From assembly GCA_002946415.1 (NCBI GenBank), contig NJPS01000005.1, positions 62,001-126,000 of the forward strand: DNA of 64,000 nt, written 5' to 3'. Below are positions 25,764 to 37,752 of this stretch, in pieces. The notes below the pieces were generated by a model. That model was not told the origin of the DNA, did no database searches, and saw only the letters and a program-made list of their open reading frames with translations. The translations under genes and the position numbers were made by a program. This DNA is from Rutstroemia sp. NJR-2017a BVV2. Taxonomy: Eukaryota; Ascomycota; Leotiomycetes; Helotiales; Rutstroemiaceae. Position 1 is the stretch's first letter. The number at the start of each line of letters is the position of its first letter.

Positions 25764-28700
25764 ATGATCTCAGACGGCGATAAGCAGGGAACATCGACCA
25801 CGACCACGACAGCGACCAAAAAGGCGACCGCGACGACAACACCCTTAAATCAAAATCCGTCCGAGTCTCCCCGACGCAGAACATCCATCCTTACCACTCG
25901 CAATGCGATCCAGAATATTCGACCTGCGCAGTCAGAGCCCGTCCCGTCCCCAGATAATGTTGCTGCAAGTAATTCGGTAGATCCCGTCCCCTCGCCAATC
26001 GATAACAACCCGGCCGACTGGACCCTAGATTTACCTGATACCGACCATGTGCGCTTCTTCAGGTCGAGGGATTGGCCATCCACCCCACTGGGCCCTTTGG
26101 AGGTATGGAGTTTCGCTCTTCGACTGCATACATTCACACTCTTCGCAGACACGAGGCCAGCTTGTTTATATTGGTATGATATAGGAACTTGCGCTCAAGT
26201 CGATAAATGTCTAACAAATTTATGCGTGCAGGGGCCCTTCGAAAACCGCCATCTACAACGAGCAATGGATCCAGCTGGCTGGCAAAACTCATCCTACATT
26301 GATGGGAAGTACACTCCAGCAAAAATTCCCAAAAGTCTTAGAAAAGATCGAATGGGCTTTAGAACAAGCCGAGAAGACGAAAGTCGCTGTGGATCTTGTC
26401 GAAATCCCATTGACCAGTGAAAGAAGTGGATACAAGGAGGAAACCTACTTTACCGGCAGCTTCATTCCATTGCGAGGCGACGACAGCAAAGTTTACGGAT
26501 TCTACAACACCGCGTATGAGGTCACAAGGCAAAAGCTCAACGATAGAAGGGTGGCAATGCTCAACCGTTTGGAAATACCCAGCGGGATGCACGAGGGAAC
26601 CTTAGCTAGCTATGTCATTCCGCAACTCGAAACGAATCCTCTCGATATTCCTATGGCAATGCTATTCCAGATAGATGAAAGTAACGTGTCTGAATCTGTC
26701 GTGCGTTTGCGAGGTCAAATTGGTGTTCCTGAGAATCATCCTTTGGTCGTTGACCAAGCCGATCTTTCCAGCTGTATCGGCCTTTATCCGGTCTTTTGTA
26801 AAGCAAAGAAGGAGATCGTAACTCTTCCAGTCGACGAACGATTTGCTGGAATCGAGTGGCGAGGTCATAGGGATGGGGCGACCGGTTTCTGTCAGCCGTC
26901 GAGTCATTTTAGTGTCTTGCCTATAGCTACCGCAGATCGCCTGTATGGATTTCTCGTACTTGGTACAAATGCGCGCAGACCGATAGATGACGACCATCAT
27001 AGCTTCATGCAAAACATTGCCGTAAAAATCTCAACTATTGCCGCATCGGTTGCTGGCGCCGAAGAGACGCGGAGAAGGGCAGAACGTCTTGAGCGAGAGC
27101 TCGTCGAGCGTGAAAAACAAATTAGGTACATGGCACAGTATGCACCAATTGGGATGCAGCACCTATCGTCCGATGGCAGCATCATCTGGGCCAATGAGAT
27201 GTATTATCAACATACGGGTCATCCGAAAGACGCAGAATCCCAATACAACTTCTCTTTCTTTGACGTCTTTATCGAGGAAGACCGAGGAAGGGCAATGCAG
27301 TGTTGGGCGGATCTTCTCCAAGGAGCTTCTCATATTGAGATCGCGTTGCGGATTAAACGCATGTATTTTCCGCCGAATGGAGAGCCGGAGCATGCGTGTC
27401 TACTGTTCCTCTCATTCCCATATATGGTGGACGGCGAGATAAAGTCTCTGATGAGTTGTGTCACCGACATTTCCCAACTCAAATGGGCTGAAGCAGCCGA
27501 AGCACGAAACGCAGCAGATGCTCGGGAAGCGAAACGACAGCAAGAAGAATTCATCGATGTCGTCTCACATGAAATGCGCAATCCTCTCTCAGCCATTTTC
27601 CAATGTGCAGATATGATATCCAATTCATACAGGGATTTGGTACACATGAGTGCCATCGAAATCTTGAAGAGCAATATCGAGGCCGCGAATACAATTACCA
27701 TGTGTGCTAATCATCAGAAGCACATTGTTGACGATGTGTTAACTCTTTCGAAGCTCAAATATATGATGCTTACTATATCCCCGCGCCCCGTTCGACCGAT
27801 CAGTATCTTTGACCAAGTTGTGAAGATGTTCCAAGCTGATTTGGCTTCTCACGACATCACAATCAATACAATTGTCCAGCCTTCTATCGGTGACAATAAA
27901 ATAGATTGGGTTATGTTCGATTCTTCTAGAGTTACACAAATATTAATCAATTTATTAACAAATGCAATCAAATTCACGAAGGGCGAATCGCAGAGGAAGA
28001 TCACTATCACATATGGTGCTGCACTTACTGAGCCTCGAGATACTTTCCCGAAAGATCTGTACTGGGTTCCTTGCAAGAAGAAAATCGAAGATTTGACTCT
28101 GAGACCGGAATGGGGTAATGGAGAACATGTGTTTCTGACCTGCTCCGTAACCGACACTGGAGCTGGTATGAGAGCGGAAGAAATCCCACGTCTTTTCGCC
28201 CGATTCGAGCAAGCCAACTCGAAGACTTCAATCAAGTACGGCGGGTCAGGACTAGGGCTTTTCATCTCGCAGCAACTCACTGAAAAACAAGGTGGTCGGA
28301 TCGGTTTGTCATCCGTGCTGGGCAAGGGAAGCACTTTCGGATTCTATGTGAAGGCCCGACGCAACACCGCAAAGCTTGCAGACCCTACTGCGTTGTCGCG
28401 TCGGTCAATGGGCCGCGCTGAAGGTAATGGTGCTACATCCACTACAATGCATGTCCTGCTAGTTGAAGACAACCTTGTCAACCAGAAAATCCTCAACAAA
28501 CAACTCACCAGAGCGGGGTGCATAGTCCATGTCGCAAATCATGGCCTCGAGGCACTGGAGATCCTACGACAATCTTCATGCTGGCATGAACCTATCAAAG
28601 AGCCCAAGCGTCTAGATATCATTCTCATGGACTGGGAAATGCCGGTGATGGATGGATTGACGTGCAGTCGGGAGATTCGAAAACTGCAACAGGCGGGCAA

Positions 28701-28935
28701 GATCGTGAAGCATATTGAGATTATTGCTACGACGGCCAATGCTAGAGAGGAGCAGATTGAGTTGGCGCTGCATAATGGGATTGTGAGTTTAGAAGCTTTG
28801 GGCGGAATTGCCGAAGAACAATGCTAATTTGGACTGTAGGACTTTGTAATGGCGAAGCCGTTTATAGTGTCGGATTTGCTTTCGACGATGAAAGAGCGGC
28901 TGAGTGTGGTCAACAGTGGGATTGTGTATCAGTGA
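25764..28935 (+). CDS. Hybrid histidine kinase (PAS/GAF-like sensor, HisKA, HATPase, receiver)
   Basis: Three exons, 25764-26173, 26232-28782 and 28840-28935, give 1018 aa. A disordered Thr-rich N-terminus is followed by a sensor block (FFRSRDWPSTPLGPLEVW, then WGPSKTAIYNEQW across the first intron), a GAF-like region around residues 200-400 and a PAS-like region around 430-570. The kinase core has the phospho-accepting His at about residue 583 in SHEMRNPLSA, an N box LINLLTNAIKFT, and G boxes DTGAGM and GGSGLGLFIS. The receiver has LLVEDNLVNQ, the acceptor Asp at about 937 in LMDWEMPVMDG, and the conserved Lys at about 993 in AKPF. Such kinases phosphorylate themselves and signal through YPD1-type phosphotransfer to SSK1/SKN7. 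No transmembrane segment is seen, so it is probably cytosolic. The stimulus is unknown. Confidence 0.93.
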
Positions 28936-29891
28936 TGCGTGGGCCTGTGGGTGGAAGAGTATTTAATGAAAGCTCGGATGGGCTTCACTACGTGGATGGC
29001 ATGCGCCTGATAGTTACTACGAGTTCTGGGACTTGCGACTACGAATTGAGCGAGCGCGGCAAGATATACGATCATGGCAGGTCTTGGCGAGGACTATGGA
29101 GATTATCTCGATTCCAACGTCTAACCATCAACTCATCACCGTCTCGCTGGCGGACTCGGTTCCGTGCTTCCTTCCGCAGTCGAGATCGAAGGTCGAGTCG
29201 CGGATAGAAATAGGGGTATATGCACAGATATGCATGGACCAATGGCTTGCCACGCCATCATAGGTAGGAGGATTAATGAAATAAAGAATCGATGTGGAAG
29301 CGCATACGCAAACGCAAATTTGCGTTTCAGGGTCATGCTATACAGTACATTATGCATGTTGTTTGGAACAGACGAGGTTAGTTAAGATCCCAACTGAATG
29401 GTAGTTATACGTTATAGATTTATAATTAAAATATTATTATTTATTTTACCTGGATTGGTATTCTAATGGAAGGAACGTATAAACTGAGGCGGGAGTTCTG
29501 AGGGGGAGGGGGGTTGTGTGTGTGTTAGCGGTGGATTTGTCGAAAGGACTGAAGGGCTAAATGAGGACTGGTTGGGTATTGGCAGAAATTAATATGTTTA
29601 ATCCCGCTAAAGCATGGTCTTGATCCACGGTCTTGGTTATGAAATATCAAATCAGGAAACATGGATCATGAAGATATTGCAGACACTTGACCCGCCCTTA
29701 ATACTTCAGCTGAGAGAAAGTGGCTCAACAGAGTCCTGGAGTGCCGTCGATGAAACCAATAGCATGATAGTCGAACTTCATACTGGCAAGTATTCATTAT
29801 TCACAAAAACTGTAGATAAGACTTGAACATACAATAACACGATAGAAGCAGAAATATGGGAAAACAACAAGGGGAGGTTGGTGGGGGCCGT
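28936..29891. other. Intergenic region after kinase
   Basis: 956 bp holding the kinase 3' end and AT-rich sequence (29400-29460). No supportable gene is seen before the inverted-repeat element that starts at 29892. Confidence 0.35.
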
Positions 29892-30049
29892 CTCTTCGGC
29901 GTAGAAATAACAGGCCGATTTAGGATAATCTATTGCAGCTAGTTACTATTATCGGACGAATATCCTAAACACTTTAAGATACTATAATGTTTCTATTATC
30001 CAAATATCTTTGGGAAATAAAATCGGCCTGTTATTTCTGCACTGGAGAG
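29892..30049. mobile_element. MITE-like element, copy 1 (158 bp)
   Basis: The ends are inverted repeats of about 31 bp. The right end reads AAATCGGCCTG, TTATTTCTGC and ACTGGAGAG in succession, and the left end is its near-perfect complement (CTCTTCGGCGTAGAAATAACAGGCCGATTTA, split here only by a few mismatches at the tip). The interior is AT-rich and non-coding. GCCGT lies directly outside both ends (29887-29891 and 30050-30054), consistent with a target-site duplication. The same termini occur in the element at 45448-45554. No transposase is present, so it would be non-autonomous. Confidence 0.75.
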
Positions 30050-30376
30050 GCCGTAAAGTCAAGCATCGGAAGAATGATTCTCCGTGATGCAGGATATCAA
30101 TCACCAGCTTCAACATAATATCGTTATTGGCCTACATCTTATATATCTTCTGATGCCTGCTTTGATTTATGACATTTTCTTTGTAGATGTGGGCTGATGA
30201 GATCATTGCGTCGTTGAGTTAAGGTTATTCGTTTCACCCATTCCGAAACCACCATAGCGACTCGCACAGCTCCTTCCCCTCGTCTGCGAAAGTACCTGGT
30301 TAAGCGCGAATGTCTAGTTGAATACGAGCTCCCTTGGACCAGATTCAAGAGCTTTCAGACCAGATTGCCCACACCT
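30050..30376. promoter_or_regulatory. Promoter region of the GH125 gene
   Basis: 327 bp between the right end of the MITE-like element and the GH125 start codon. The element therefore sits immediately in the upstream region of this gene. I recognise no specific factor site. Confidence 0.35.
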
Positions 30377-32092
30377 ATGATAGTTGCAATGACTCGGCTT
30401 CCTCTTCAGCTCTGCCTGCTATGGCTTGGAGCTTCAAGCGCAGTAGCTCAATCCCCTCATCAACAGGAGCCATTGAACAAAGCTCAGTATCTCAATGCGT
30501 GCCCGGACTACAAGAAATACTCGACGTATAGTCATAAGCCATTATCCTCTGGACCGATGAGCTTGCCCTTCCAAAGACCTGTCGAGCAATGCCGGACATT
30601 CTCCTCCCCTCTGGTCGAAAAGGTTATCGATGACATGTCGGATAAGATGGTGAATAAGGATCTCGCGCGACTATTCGAGAACGCCTTCCCAAACACCCTC
30701 GACACAACGGTACGATGGCATGTAGATGGGACGACGAAGCATACGGAATTGAAAGCAAGGAACTCTCGAGACAGCGCGAAATGGCAAGGAGCACAATCGT
30801 TCGTGGTGACCGGAGATATCAATGCGGAATGGCTGCGCGATTCTACAAACCAATTACTACAATACCAACCACTGGCAATGAAAGACAAGGCCATTTTCAA
30901 CCTGATACTGGGGGCTATCAATACGCAAGCTGAATATGTTATTCGGTCACCATATTGCAATGCGTTCCAACCACCACCGGTTTCGAAAATCCCCCCATCG
31001 CAAAATGGGCAGGACGACAATGTTCATCCGGCGTATGAACCTTCCTTCGTTTTCGAATGCAAGTACGAACTTGATTCCCTCGCACATTTCTTAGCATTAG
31101 GAAACACATTTTACAACCACACCAAGTCTACAGAGTTCCTCAACACACGGTGGTACAAAGCACTTGATACCCTTCTTACTGTCCTTGAACAACAGTCGGA
31201 GTCTACTTTTGACTCCAAAACCAGCCAGTTCCAGAAAAACGCGTACACATTTAGCCGACGAACCGAACAAGGCACCGAAACCCTCCCCCTATCTGGCGTT
31301 GGCAATCCACTCAACTTCGGCACCGGCCTCATAAGAAGCGCCTTCCGCCCCTCGGACGACGCCTCGATCCTCGGCTTCTACATCCCCGCCAACGCAATGA
31401 TGGCCGTTGAGCTACAACGCACCGCCGAGATCCTCAAAGCCGACAAACACTCCAGTCTCGCGCAGACGCTCGAGAAGCGCGCCCAATCTATCACCGACGG
31501 AATCTGGGCGCACGCAGTCGTGCATCATAAGAAATGGGGCAAAGTCTTCGCCTACGAAGTCGATGGCTACGGGGGACAAATCCTAATGGACGACGCTAAC
31601 GTGCCCAGTTTGCTTGCTCTTCCAATCCTGGGGTTCGTAAAGAAGGACGATGAGACGTATAGGAATACAAGGAAGATGCTGCTGTCCAAGGAAGGAAATC
31701 CTTATTATCTCGAAGGACCGGCGTTTAAAGGAATAGGAGGTCCGCATATTGGGCCGGAAAATGCTTGGCCGATGTCGTTGTTGCTGCAAGCTATGACGAC
31801 GGATGATGATAAGGAGATTATGGAGTGTTTGGATCTGGTGCTGAAGGCGAGTCCGCTGGGACTGGTGCATGAGAGTATTAATGTCAATCGCATAAAGGAC
31901 TACACGAGGAGTTGGTTTGCTTGTATGTTCTTATCCCTCTTTCTATTCCACGGTCCGTGAAATAAACACAGAAACTAACACAGAAGGATAGGGGCAAACT
32001 CAGTCTTTGCACAAACAATCCTCGATCTCGCGAAACGAAAACCGCATCTCTTGTTTGGGGAGGGAGCGGAGCCGTATGTTATTGACGGTTAA
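30377..32092 (+). CDS. Secreted GH125 exo-alpha-1,6-mannosidase-like protein
   Basis: Two exons, 30377-31922 and 31992-32092, join in frame (SWFA|WANSVFAQT), giving 548 aa. The N-terminus is a signal peptide (TRLPLQLCLLWLGASSAVAQ region). The body matches the GH125 (formerly DUF1237) family: FVVTGDINAEWLRDSTNQ, a conserved CKYELDSLAHFL, GFYIPANAMMAVEL, YEVDGYGGQILMDDANVPS and GGPHIGPENAWPMS. The family removes alpha-1,6-linked mannose from N-glycans and mannoproteins without needing a metal. The acidic catalytic residues are expected in the INAEWLRDS and YEVDG regions. Secretion fits turnover of the fungus's own or host mannan. A second ATG at 30389 is an alternative start. Convergent with POL32. 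Confidence 0.92.
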
Positions 32093-32407
32093 CACCGGGG
32101 TCTTTAAGTATCTGCAATAAGATGAATAAACCCGTGATGTATGATTGAATGAGAAATAGAGCAGTGATGTATGGAGCATGATTATGATTGGAGTTATGGC
32201 GGGAAGCATCTTTGTATTATACCTGGGTATATTTCTTGCTAGCAATGACAAGCATCATGAGTTCTTCGTAGCGCAATCAGAGCGATTTCTACATCCCTCA
32301 TCTCATTATCTTCATCCTCATCCTATACCGGTAAAAGCATCATATGATATCATTCACTACTTATACAGCCGACATAGCAATACACACTACGTATCAAATC
32401 CACTCCC
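32093..32407. other. Convergent 3' region GH125/POL32
   Basis: 315 bp between two converging genes. AT-rich and non-coding. Holds both 3' UTRs. Confidence 0.4.
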
Positions 32408-34150
32408 TCAACTAGCTTTCTTGCCAAAAAACGCCATAATATTACCCTGCCCAGCTTTCGGCGCGCCCTTTTTCGGCTTTGCCGTATTCGTAGTTACGAC
32501 TTTTGCTTTTGGTGCAGGCGCAGGTTCGTCTTCGGAGAAGGATTCCCAGACGGCTTCTTGCTTGGTTACTAGGTGGGAGGTTAGTTTTGGTATTTGTATG
32601 AATGTGTAGAATGGAGATTGGGAGTGTGTAGGATGGACGGTTGGAAATGTGTAAATGTTTATGACGGATGATAGAAATGTTGATGGAGGACGGTATAACA
32701 GAAAGCATACCTAGATACCCATCCTCGTCTTTAACAGTCTTCTTCTTCATAACTCGTCTTCGCCCCCTTCTTCTACCATTACTAGTGGTGACTGTTGGTT
32801 CTTCCTCCTTTGCATTTTCCTCTTCCTTTTCTTCTTCCTCTTCTTCGGCCGCTGGTTCCGGCTCTGGTGCAGGAGATGGCTCGGCTTCTTCCTCGTCGTC
32901 GTCGTCGTCTTCCATCATCTTTCTCAAAGCTTCTTCTCTTTCTTTTCTTGATTTGCGATCTTTACCAGTCTGCTCCTTGCTCACAGGCTGTGGCATCCAG
33001 TTCTCCTCATCGTCTTCGTCATCGGAAAGGCCCTTCATAGAAGTATCTTCCTTGGCACTAGTCTCTGCCCCAGAATCCGTAGTCTCGTTCTTGAGCTTCT
33101 TGGGTTGTGTCTTTGCGAAGGCTTTGAATATGCTACTCGATTCGCGTTTTAGATTTGCGGGAGGAGCAGGTGTGGACTCCTTGCTTGAAGCTTCTTCCGT
33201 AGCTTCTGGCTTGGTCTTCGTCTTCGGCTTTTCTTTTCCCTTGCTGCCGAAGAAATCTTTAGCGTTGGATGGTTGTGATTTGGGCTCGGGTTTGGAGGAT
33301 TGCGAGGCGGTCTTGGGAGCTTCTTGCACTTCGTTGAGTTTGGATTTGGGAGGGGCCGCCCGGCTGGGGACGGAGGCGGAGACTGCTGCGGGGATGGGGG
33401 CTTTGCGTGAGCGTCTTTTGACGTTGGGGTTGGATATTATGCCGTATTTTGGATATGATTCGAGAAGGTCTTCGGCAACGCAGATGGTGTGAATTTCGCG
33501 GGTGGAATCCGAGAGCAGTTGTAGATCCTGATGCACTCTTAGCAATTCGGAGTGAGCCATAAATTGAATATGGGAATACCTTTAATGGGTGAGGCCCAAG
33601 GCTATAAACGTATATCGAAGATATGTGGTCGTATTCTGACTTCACTCCTATGCACAAATATCAGTATCCGTGCATCTTACCAATTGAAAGAGCCTTACTA
33701 TCTAGATCTTCCTCTGGGACCAAGGTTATAGTCAATACAGAGCTTTCTTCTTGCACCGTATCCTCTGGCTGCGGCATAGAGCTTTGAAATGGACTACTCT
33801 GCATAACGGAATCTTCTCCATCTTTCTCGTGTCCATTTGAGGTTACTGCAGCTTCCTTTCTCTTCGTGCCGCTGATGAGATATGTCGCATGAATCGTTCC
33901 TGGTTTCTTTGCGTTCTGAATGCGGTGAAATTCAAACAGTGATCTAAGTGCCTATCAGTATAGGAACAGACAGGAAGAGTGATTGCAGCATACTCCTTCG
34001 CAGCATTTGTGTGGATCTTAAGCACCCTACTGAGGAGTCGATAAGTGACCTGATATTGTCAGCAACAGTAGATTAAGAAGGTGATCGATGACTTACGATT
34101 TTATCCTCAGTTAATATGCTGGCCGCCAAATAGGTTTTGTAATCTGCCAT
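32408..34150 (-). CDS. POL32: DNA polymerase delta subunit 3 (POL32/Cdc27/POLD3) with C-terminal PIP box
   Basis: The start ATG at 34150 opens with ADYKTYLAASILTEDKI, the typical first exon, followed by VTYRLLSRVLKIHTNAAK after a short intron. This is the N-terminal fold that binds the second polymerase subunit. Several exons lead to a long Lys/Glu/Ser-rich disordered middle (33480-32750). A last intron at about 32710-32575 splits DEDGYLG from the tail. The C-terminus ends with QGNIMAFFGKK, a clear PCNA-interacting peptide, then the stop at 32408. The subunit supports processive and break-induced synthesis by Pol delta and, in yeast, is shared with Pol zeta for translesion synthesis. It diverges from RAD18 across 408 bp holding an ACGCGT box. 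The family call is secure; the central exon borders near 33560-33700 are approximate. Confidence 0.9.
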
Positions 34151-34558
34151 TCTGAAAGTCGTTATTTATTTGCTTGTTCGTAACTTTTTGGGAGAATCAT
34201 AGTATAATTTTCTAGGTTGGCAGACGCGTCGCGACTCGACCTCTTTCCACTTTACGCGACCCAGCCATGAACCATGTTGAGTGAAGTTGAGTGAGTAGAA
34301 TTGGAATAAACTCCTAACCTTCCTTAAAACCTATTTTTTTATGATTGTTCAAAGATCATCAAAGCATCAGGAAGCCAAAACATCTCTCCGAGTCAAAACA
34401 TTCCAAAATACAGAATAATCTTCATATTTCAAAGTTTGCAGGCAGTTCACGCATTAGCCTAGCTGTTGGTGCGCGCGACCCAAGGGTACCTTACTTCAAA
34501 AGAATGCGACAAGAAGCAACCACTACAATTCCTGACCAAATTTCTTCGGGCATCAGCT
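34151..34558. promoter_or_regulatory. Bidirectional POL32/RAD18 promoter region
   Basis: The 408 bp between the two divergent start codons contains ACGCGT at 34224-34229 and a related ACGCGA at 34254-34259, sites of the type bound by the MBF complex at G1/S. The RAD18 side is A-rich, as expected of a 5' leader. Confidence 0.55.
34224..34229. promoter_or_regulatory. MCB box (ACGCGT)
   Basis: A perfect palindromic ACGCGT lies 74 bp upstream of the POL32 start codon, within a CG-rich patch in otherwise AT-rich DNA. In yeasts this hexamer is the MBF site that drives DNA replication genes in late G1. A single hexamer can occur by chance, but position and gene pair support it. Confidence 0.5.
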
Positions 34559-35994
34559 ATGAACGCTTCCAGATCCAAGGATGATTCTTACGAGGTATCG
34601 GATTCTACAGATTGGTTAAATACGCCACTATCCTCGCTCGCAGATGTTGATTCGTTACTACGATGTCAAGTCTGTAAGGATTTCTTTACAACGCCTATGA
34701 TTACCTCGTGCGCGCATACCTTTTGCTCCCTTTGCATACGGAGATGCTTAAGCAATGATTCGAAATGTCCAGCTTGTCGGTCTGTCGATCAAGAAATCAA
34801 GCTCAAATCAAATGGGGTGGTGGAAGACCTGGTAGAGGCGTTCAAAAGAGCGAGGCCCGCTGCGCTAGAATTGGCAAGGAAACCTGCAATAGAACCTACT
34901 GCCACCTCACCAAAGAGGAAGCGTGGAGCACCGGACTCGGATGGAGTAGAACAGCAGGCAAGCAAGAGAACGAGGGCTTCAACTCGGCGGGCAACTCAAC
35001 AATCACAAACAATTGAGCCTTCGGAAGAGATAGTGGTGATCGAGGATGGTGAAGACGACGATGATTTTATACCTGGTGAGCCTAGACTATGCCTCCCTGT
35101 GTTGTACCTTGCTAATATATTCCATCAGAAGACGGTCTTTCTGAATGCCCAGTATGCCAACGGCGGATGACGGCAAAGGATGTTGAAACACACATAGGGC
35201 GATGTCTTGCGGAGCATGACGGTTCCACCAAGTCTACGAAACCCTTATCGAAACCAAGTTTAATATCGTCGAAGCCAGTGAAGCGGCCCGAACGGTTACC
35301 ACATGTTAATTTCGATTTGATCAAAGAACAACAACTAAAGAAGAAGCTATCTGAGCAAGGTTTATCTACAACAGGAGGACGAGCAATGATGATTAAACGA
35401 TTAACAGAGTATATGACTATATGGAATGCGAACTGTGATGCGAAGAATCCACGGAGCTCGGCACAGCTCAAGAAAGATCTGGATATATGGGAAAGAACTC
35501 TTGGGTCTAGGGCTCCGCAGGCGAGTAGTCTTTCTGCTCAAATAAAGGATAAGGATTTCGATGGAGCGGCTTGGGGAACACAGCATAAAACCGATTTCAG
35601 CGATCTAATTGCTCGGGCTCGACAAAATGTTAAATCGAAACAACAAAAGGCCCTGGTAGATGGTGGAGCGGATTCTAATGACCAACCTGCCGGTTCTGGT
35701 CAGAGTATGCAGAGCACGGGAAAAGATTTACGGACCGAGAAACCAGCGAAGGAAAGAGGAGCAGACGTAATAGAGAGCAGAAAAGAACCCGAGGACACCT
35801 TGGAGCCGCCACCGCCTTCCAGTCAAGGACAGGTCCCAGGAAGCAGTCAGCAAAGATCTGGGAGGTTCTTTAAAGAGAGTGAAGCCACCGTACCTACGAG
35901 CTCTATAACGGGTTTATCATCACAGCATGATAAAACTCTCCCCTTCGTGGAAGGTAGAACAGATATAAGTACAATACGGTTCTCAGAGCCATAG
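34559..35994 (+). CDS. RAD18: RAD18 E3 ubiquitin ligase (RING, UBZ, SAP)
   Basis: Two exons, 34559-35075 and 35129-35994, give 460 aa. The N-terminus has STDWLNTPLSSL just before a RING finger at about residues 35-74 (CQVCKDFF, SCAHTFCSLCI, CPACR). The intron junction rebuilds a UBZ zinc finger (CPVCQRRM ... HIGRCLAEH) at about 180-200, followed by a SAP domain at about 225-260 (LSTTGGRAMMIKRLTEY) and the post-SAP block KKDLDIWERTLG. The tail is disordered. RAD18 with RAD6 monoubiquitinates PCNA at stalled forks and opens the translesion and template-switch pathways. I chose the ATG at 34559 because it immediately precedes the conserved start. Convergent with CHM7, 93 bp away. Its divergent partner POL32 works on the same clamp. 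Confidence 0.94.
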
Positions 35995-36087
35995 TTATAA
36001 TGTGAATGATACCCCCACCATAAACCCCAACGTGACCTAACTCCATGTGACTATCGCTCGTATACAAATTTATATCTACGCCAAATC

Positions 36088-37513
36088 CTATGCATGTACT
36101 GGTATCTGTTCCTCCAAGGATCCTGCGGGTTCGTTCTTCTCTTCGCTCTCGGCAGCCTTCTTCTCTGCTGCTTTGCGCTCGACTTCCTCCAGTGCATCCA
36201 GTTTGCGCTTGGTCTCTGCAGCCTCTTGCCTTTCTTTCTCCTCACGCAAAACCCGCTCTTTCTCCTCGACTCTCGCCCTCTCCTCTCTCTCCATTGCCTC
36301 CAATTCATCATCGACCTCTGTTTCATCAACGTTGGCCTGACCTGGTTCAGCGATGATGGCTCCAATCTCGTCAACTTGGCCCATTTGTTCTCTCAATTGA
36401 TCAACAACTTCATCGACTCTCTCCACGCCGCCAACTTCTTTGTTGAGGCTTGAGAGAACCTTCGCACTAGACTCCATGACTCGAACAAGTTCGACCTGGT
36501 CAGCAGCTTGTTCGACGTTTGCTAGAACATCCTCTAGCTGCGAGAGTGTTGCATGTCGCTTTGCGAGGGTAGCTTCTGCATTTTTCTTTGATCGAAGAGC
36601 TGCCAGCGCTGAAGTGCGATTCTTCTTCGCAATTGCCTCCTTGGTGGCAAGTTCATGGGCGTCGACTTTGTCTGCGAAGAGCTTTGTTTGTATCTGTAAA
36701 TCTGCGATAAGAGACTTGAGCGATGCTATCGACGTGTCTTCCTGAGTGATAGTTAAGTTCTTTGACTCCGAAGGAGCCTTAAGCTTGATAGTTTCACCAT
36801 CATATGCTATGAAGGCCTTATCTCGTGCCAGATACTTCAAAAAAGCATCAGTATCCGCATCGGACAAAGGTTTCTCCCCCAAGACACTCGCAAACTCTTC
36901 CTTGAATAGCTTCTTGGAGTATATTCTGTCGACCCTCCCCATCTTCGCTACACTCTTTCCAGCAAACACCTTCGCAGCCTCCTCCACATTACCCAAGATT
37001 ACGAACTTCCCCACTGGTAGCTTATCCCCGCCGAATGATAATCCCAACTGCTTCAACCCCCAAACCGCGATGTCCCAAGGCCTTATCGACCAAGACCTGG
37101 AATATATGCTATTACTTGCATCCATAAAGTCCTTCAACGGCATGAGCTCTTTCTTAGCAATTGCTTCCTGCGCGACAGTTCCTAGAGCTAGCGGCTGTCC
37201 CCATTCTTTCGTCTCCAACGCCCGTAATAATTCATTATCGATTTTCAAAACCAGCAAGTCGGGGTTCGATCCATGCGACGGCATAACCCCAGCACGGGCT
37301 GCATTCGCAAGTCCTTTCCGCCATGCCTCGATATTTGCTTGGTATCCATCTGGATTTATTGTTTGGAGTTGACGGAAGTCGGAATAGAGGGCTGCGAGGC
37401 GCGCTCTGTGGGTGGCGGTCAGTATCTTTGTTTAAAGGATTCTCTATCAAAATGGATTCCTACCTGCGGAATTGTGGTTCATTGTTGAGCAAATAGCTTA
37501 GAAGCTCACTCAT
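36088..37513 (-). CDS. CHM7: CHMP7/CHM7-like ESCRT-III protein
   Basis: Exon 1 (37464-37513, starting SELLSYLLNN) joins exon 2 (36088-37405) in frame as FR|RARLAALYSDF, giving 455 aa. The N-terminal half (to about residue 220) resembles the tandem winged-helix region of CHMP7, including the WSIRPWDIAVWGLKQLG stretch. The C-terminal half is a Snf7-type helical domain (DTSIASLKSLIADLQIQ, ATLAKRHATLSQLEDVL, MGQVDEIGAII), ending in a long Glu/Lys/Arg coiled coil. The family acts at the nuclear envelope with LEM proteins and ESCRT-III to seal and survey nuclear pores. The N-to-C order and length agree with the family. It diverges from FIG4 with only 239 bp between starts. Confidence 0.85.
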
Positions 37514-37752
37514 GGTGAGCAAATATTACTTCTATTGTGCATGAAACGTGGAAAGTTGAAAATGTTGTAGGAGTTGTTGATTCTTATCGCGAAAGCTTAT
37601 CGGAGGGGATGTACAGTAGAAGTGACGAAATGTTCGCGCTCGATGCGATTCGACAACAAAGTGAAACACCACACAACAAAAAGCCGAATACAAAATCTGC
37701 GGTTTCTAGCTCGAAAAAATGAATCCACGGTGACAAGGTACTTGACATCAAT
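37514..37752. promoter_or_regulatory. Compact bidirectional promoter CHM7/FIG4
   Basis: Only 239 bp lie between the two start codons, so both transcription starts and both 5' UTRs must share or overlap this space. I see no recognisable factor site. Confidence 0.5.

Noticed and set aside
32668..33492. Long plus-strand Ser-rich frame of 274 codons.
   Set aside because: It is the antisense of the low-complexity Lys/Glu region of POL32; TCT/TCC Ser runs are just the complement of Glu/Lys codons.
36746..37372. Plus-strand 208-codon frame.
   Set aside because: Antisense shadow of CHM7, which has clear homology on the other strand.
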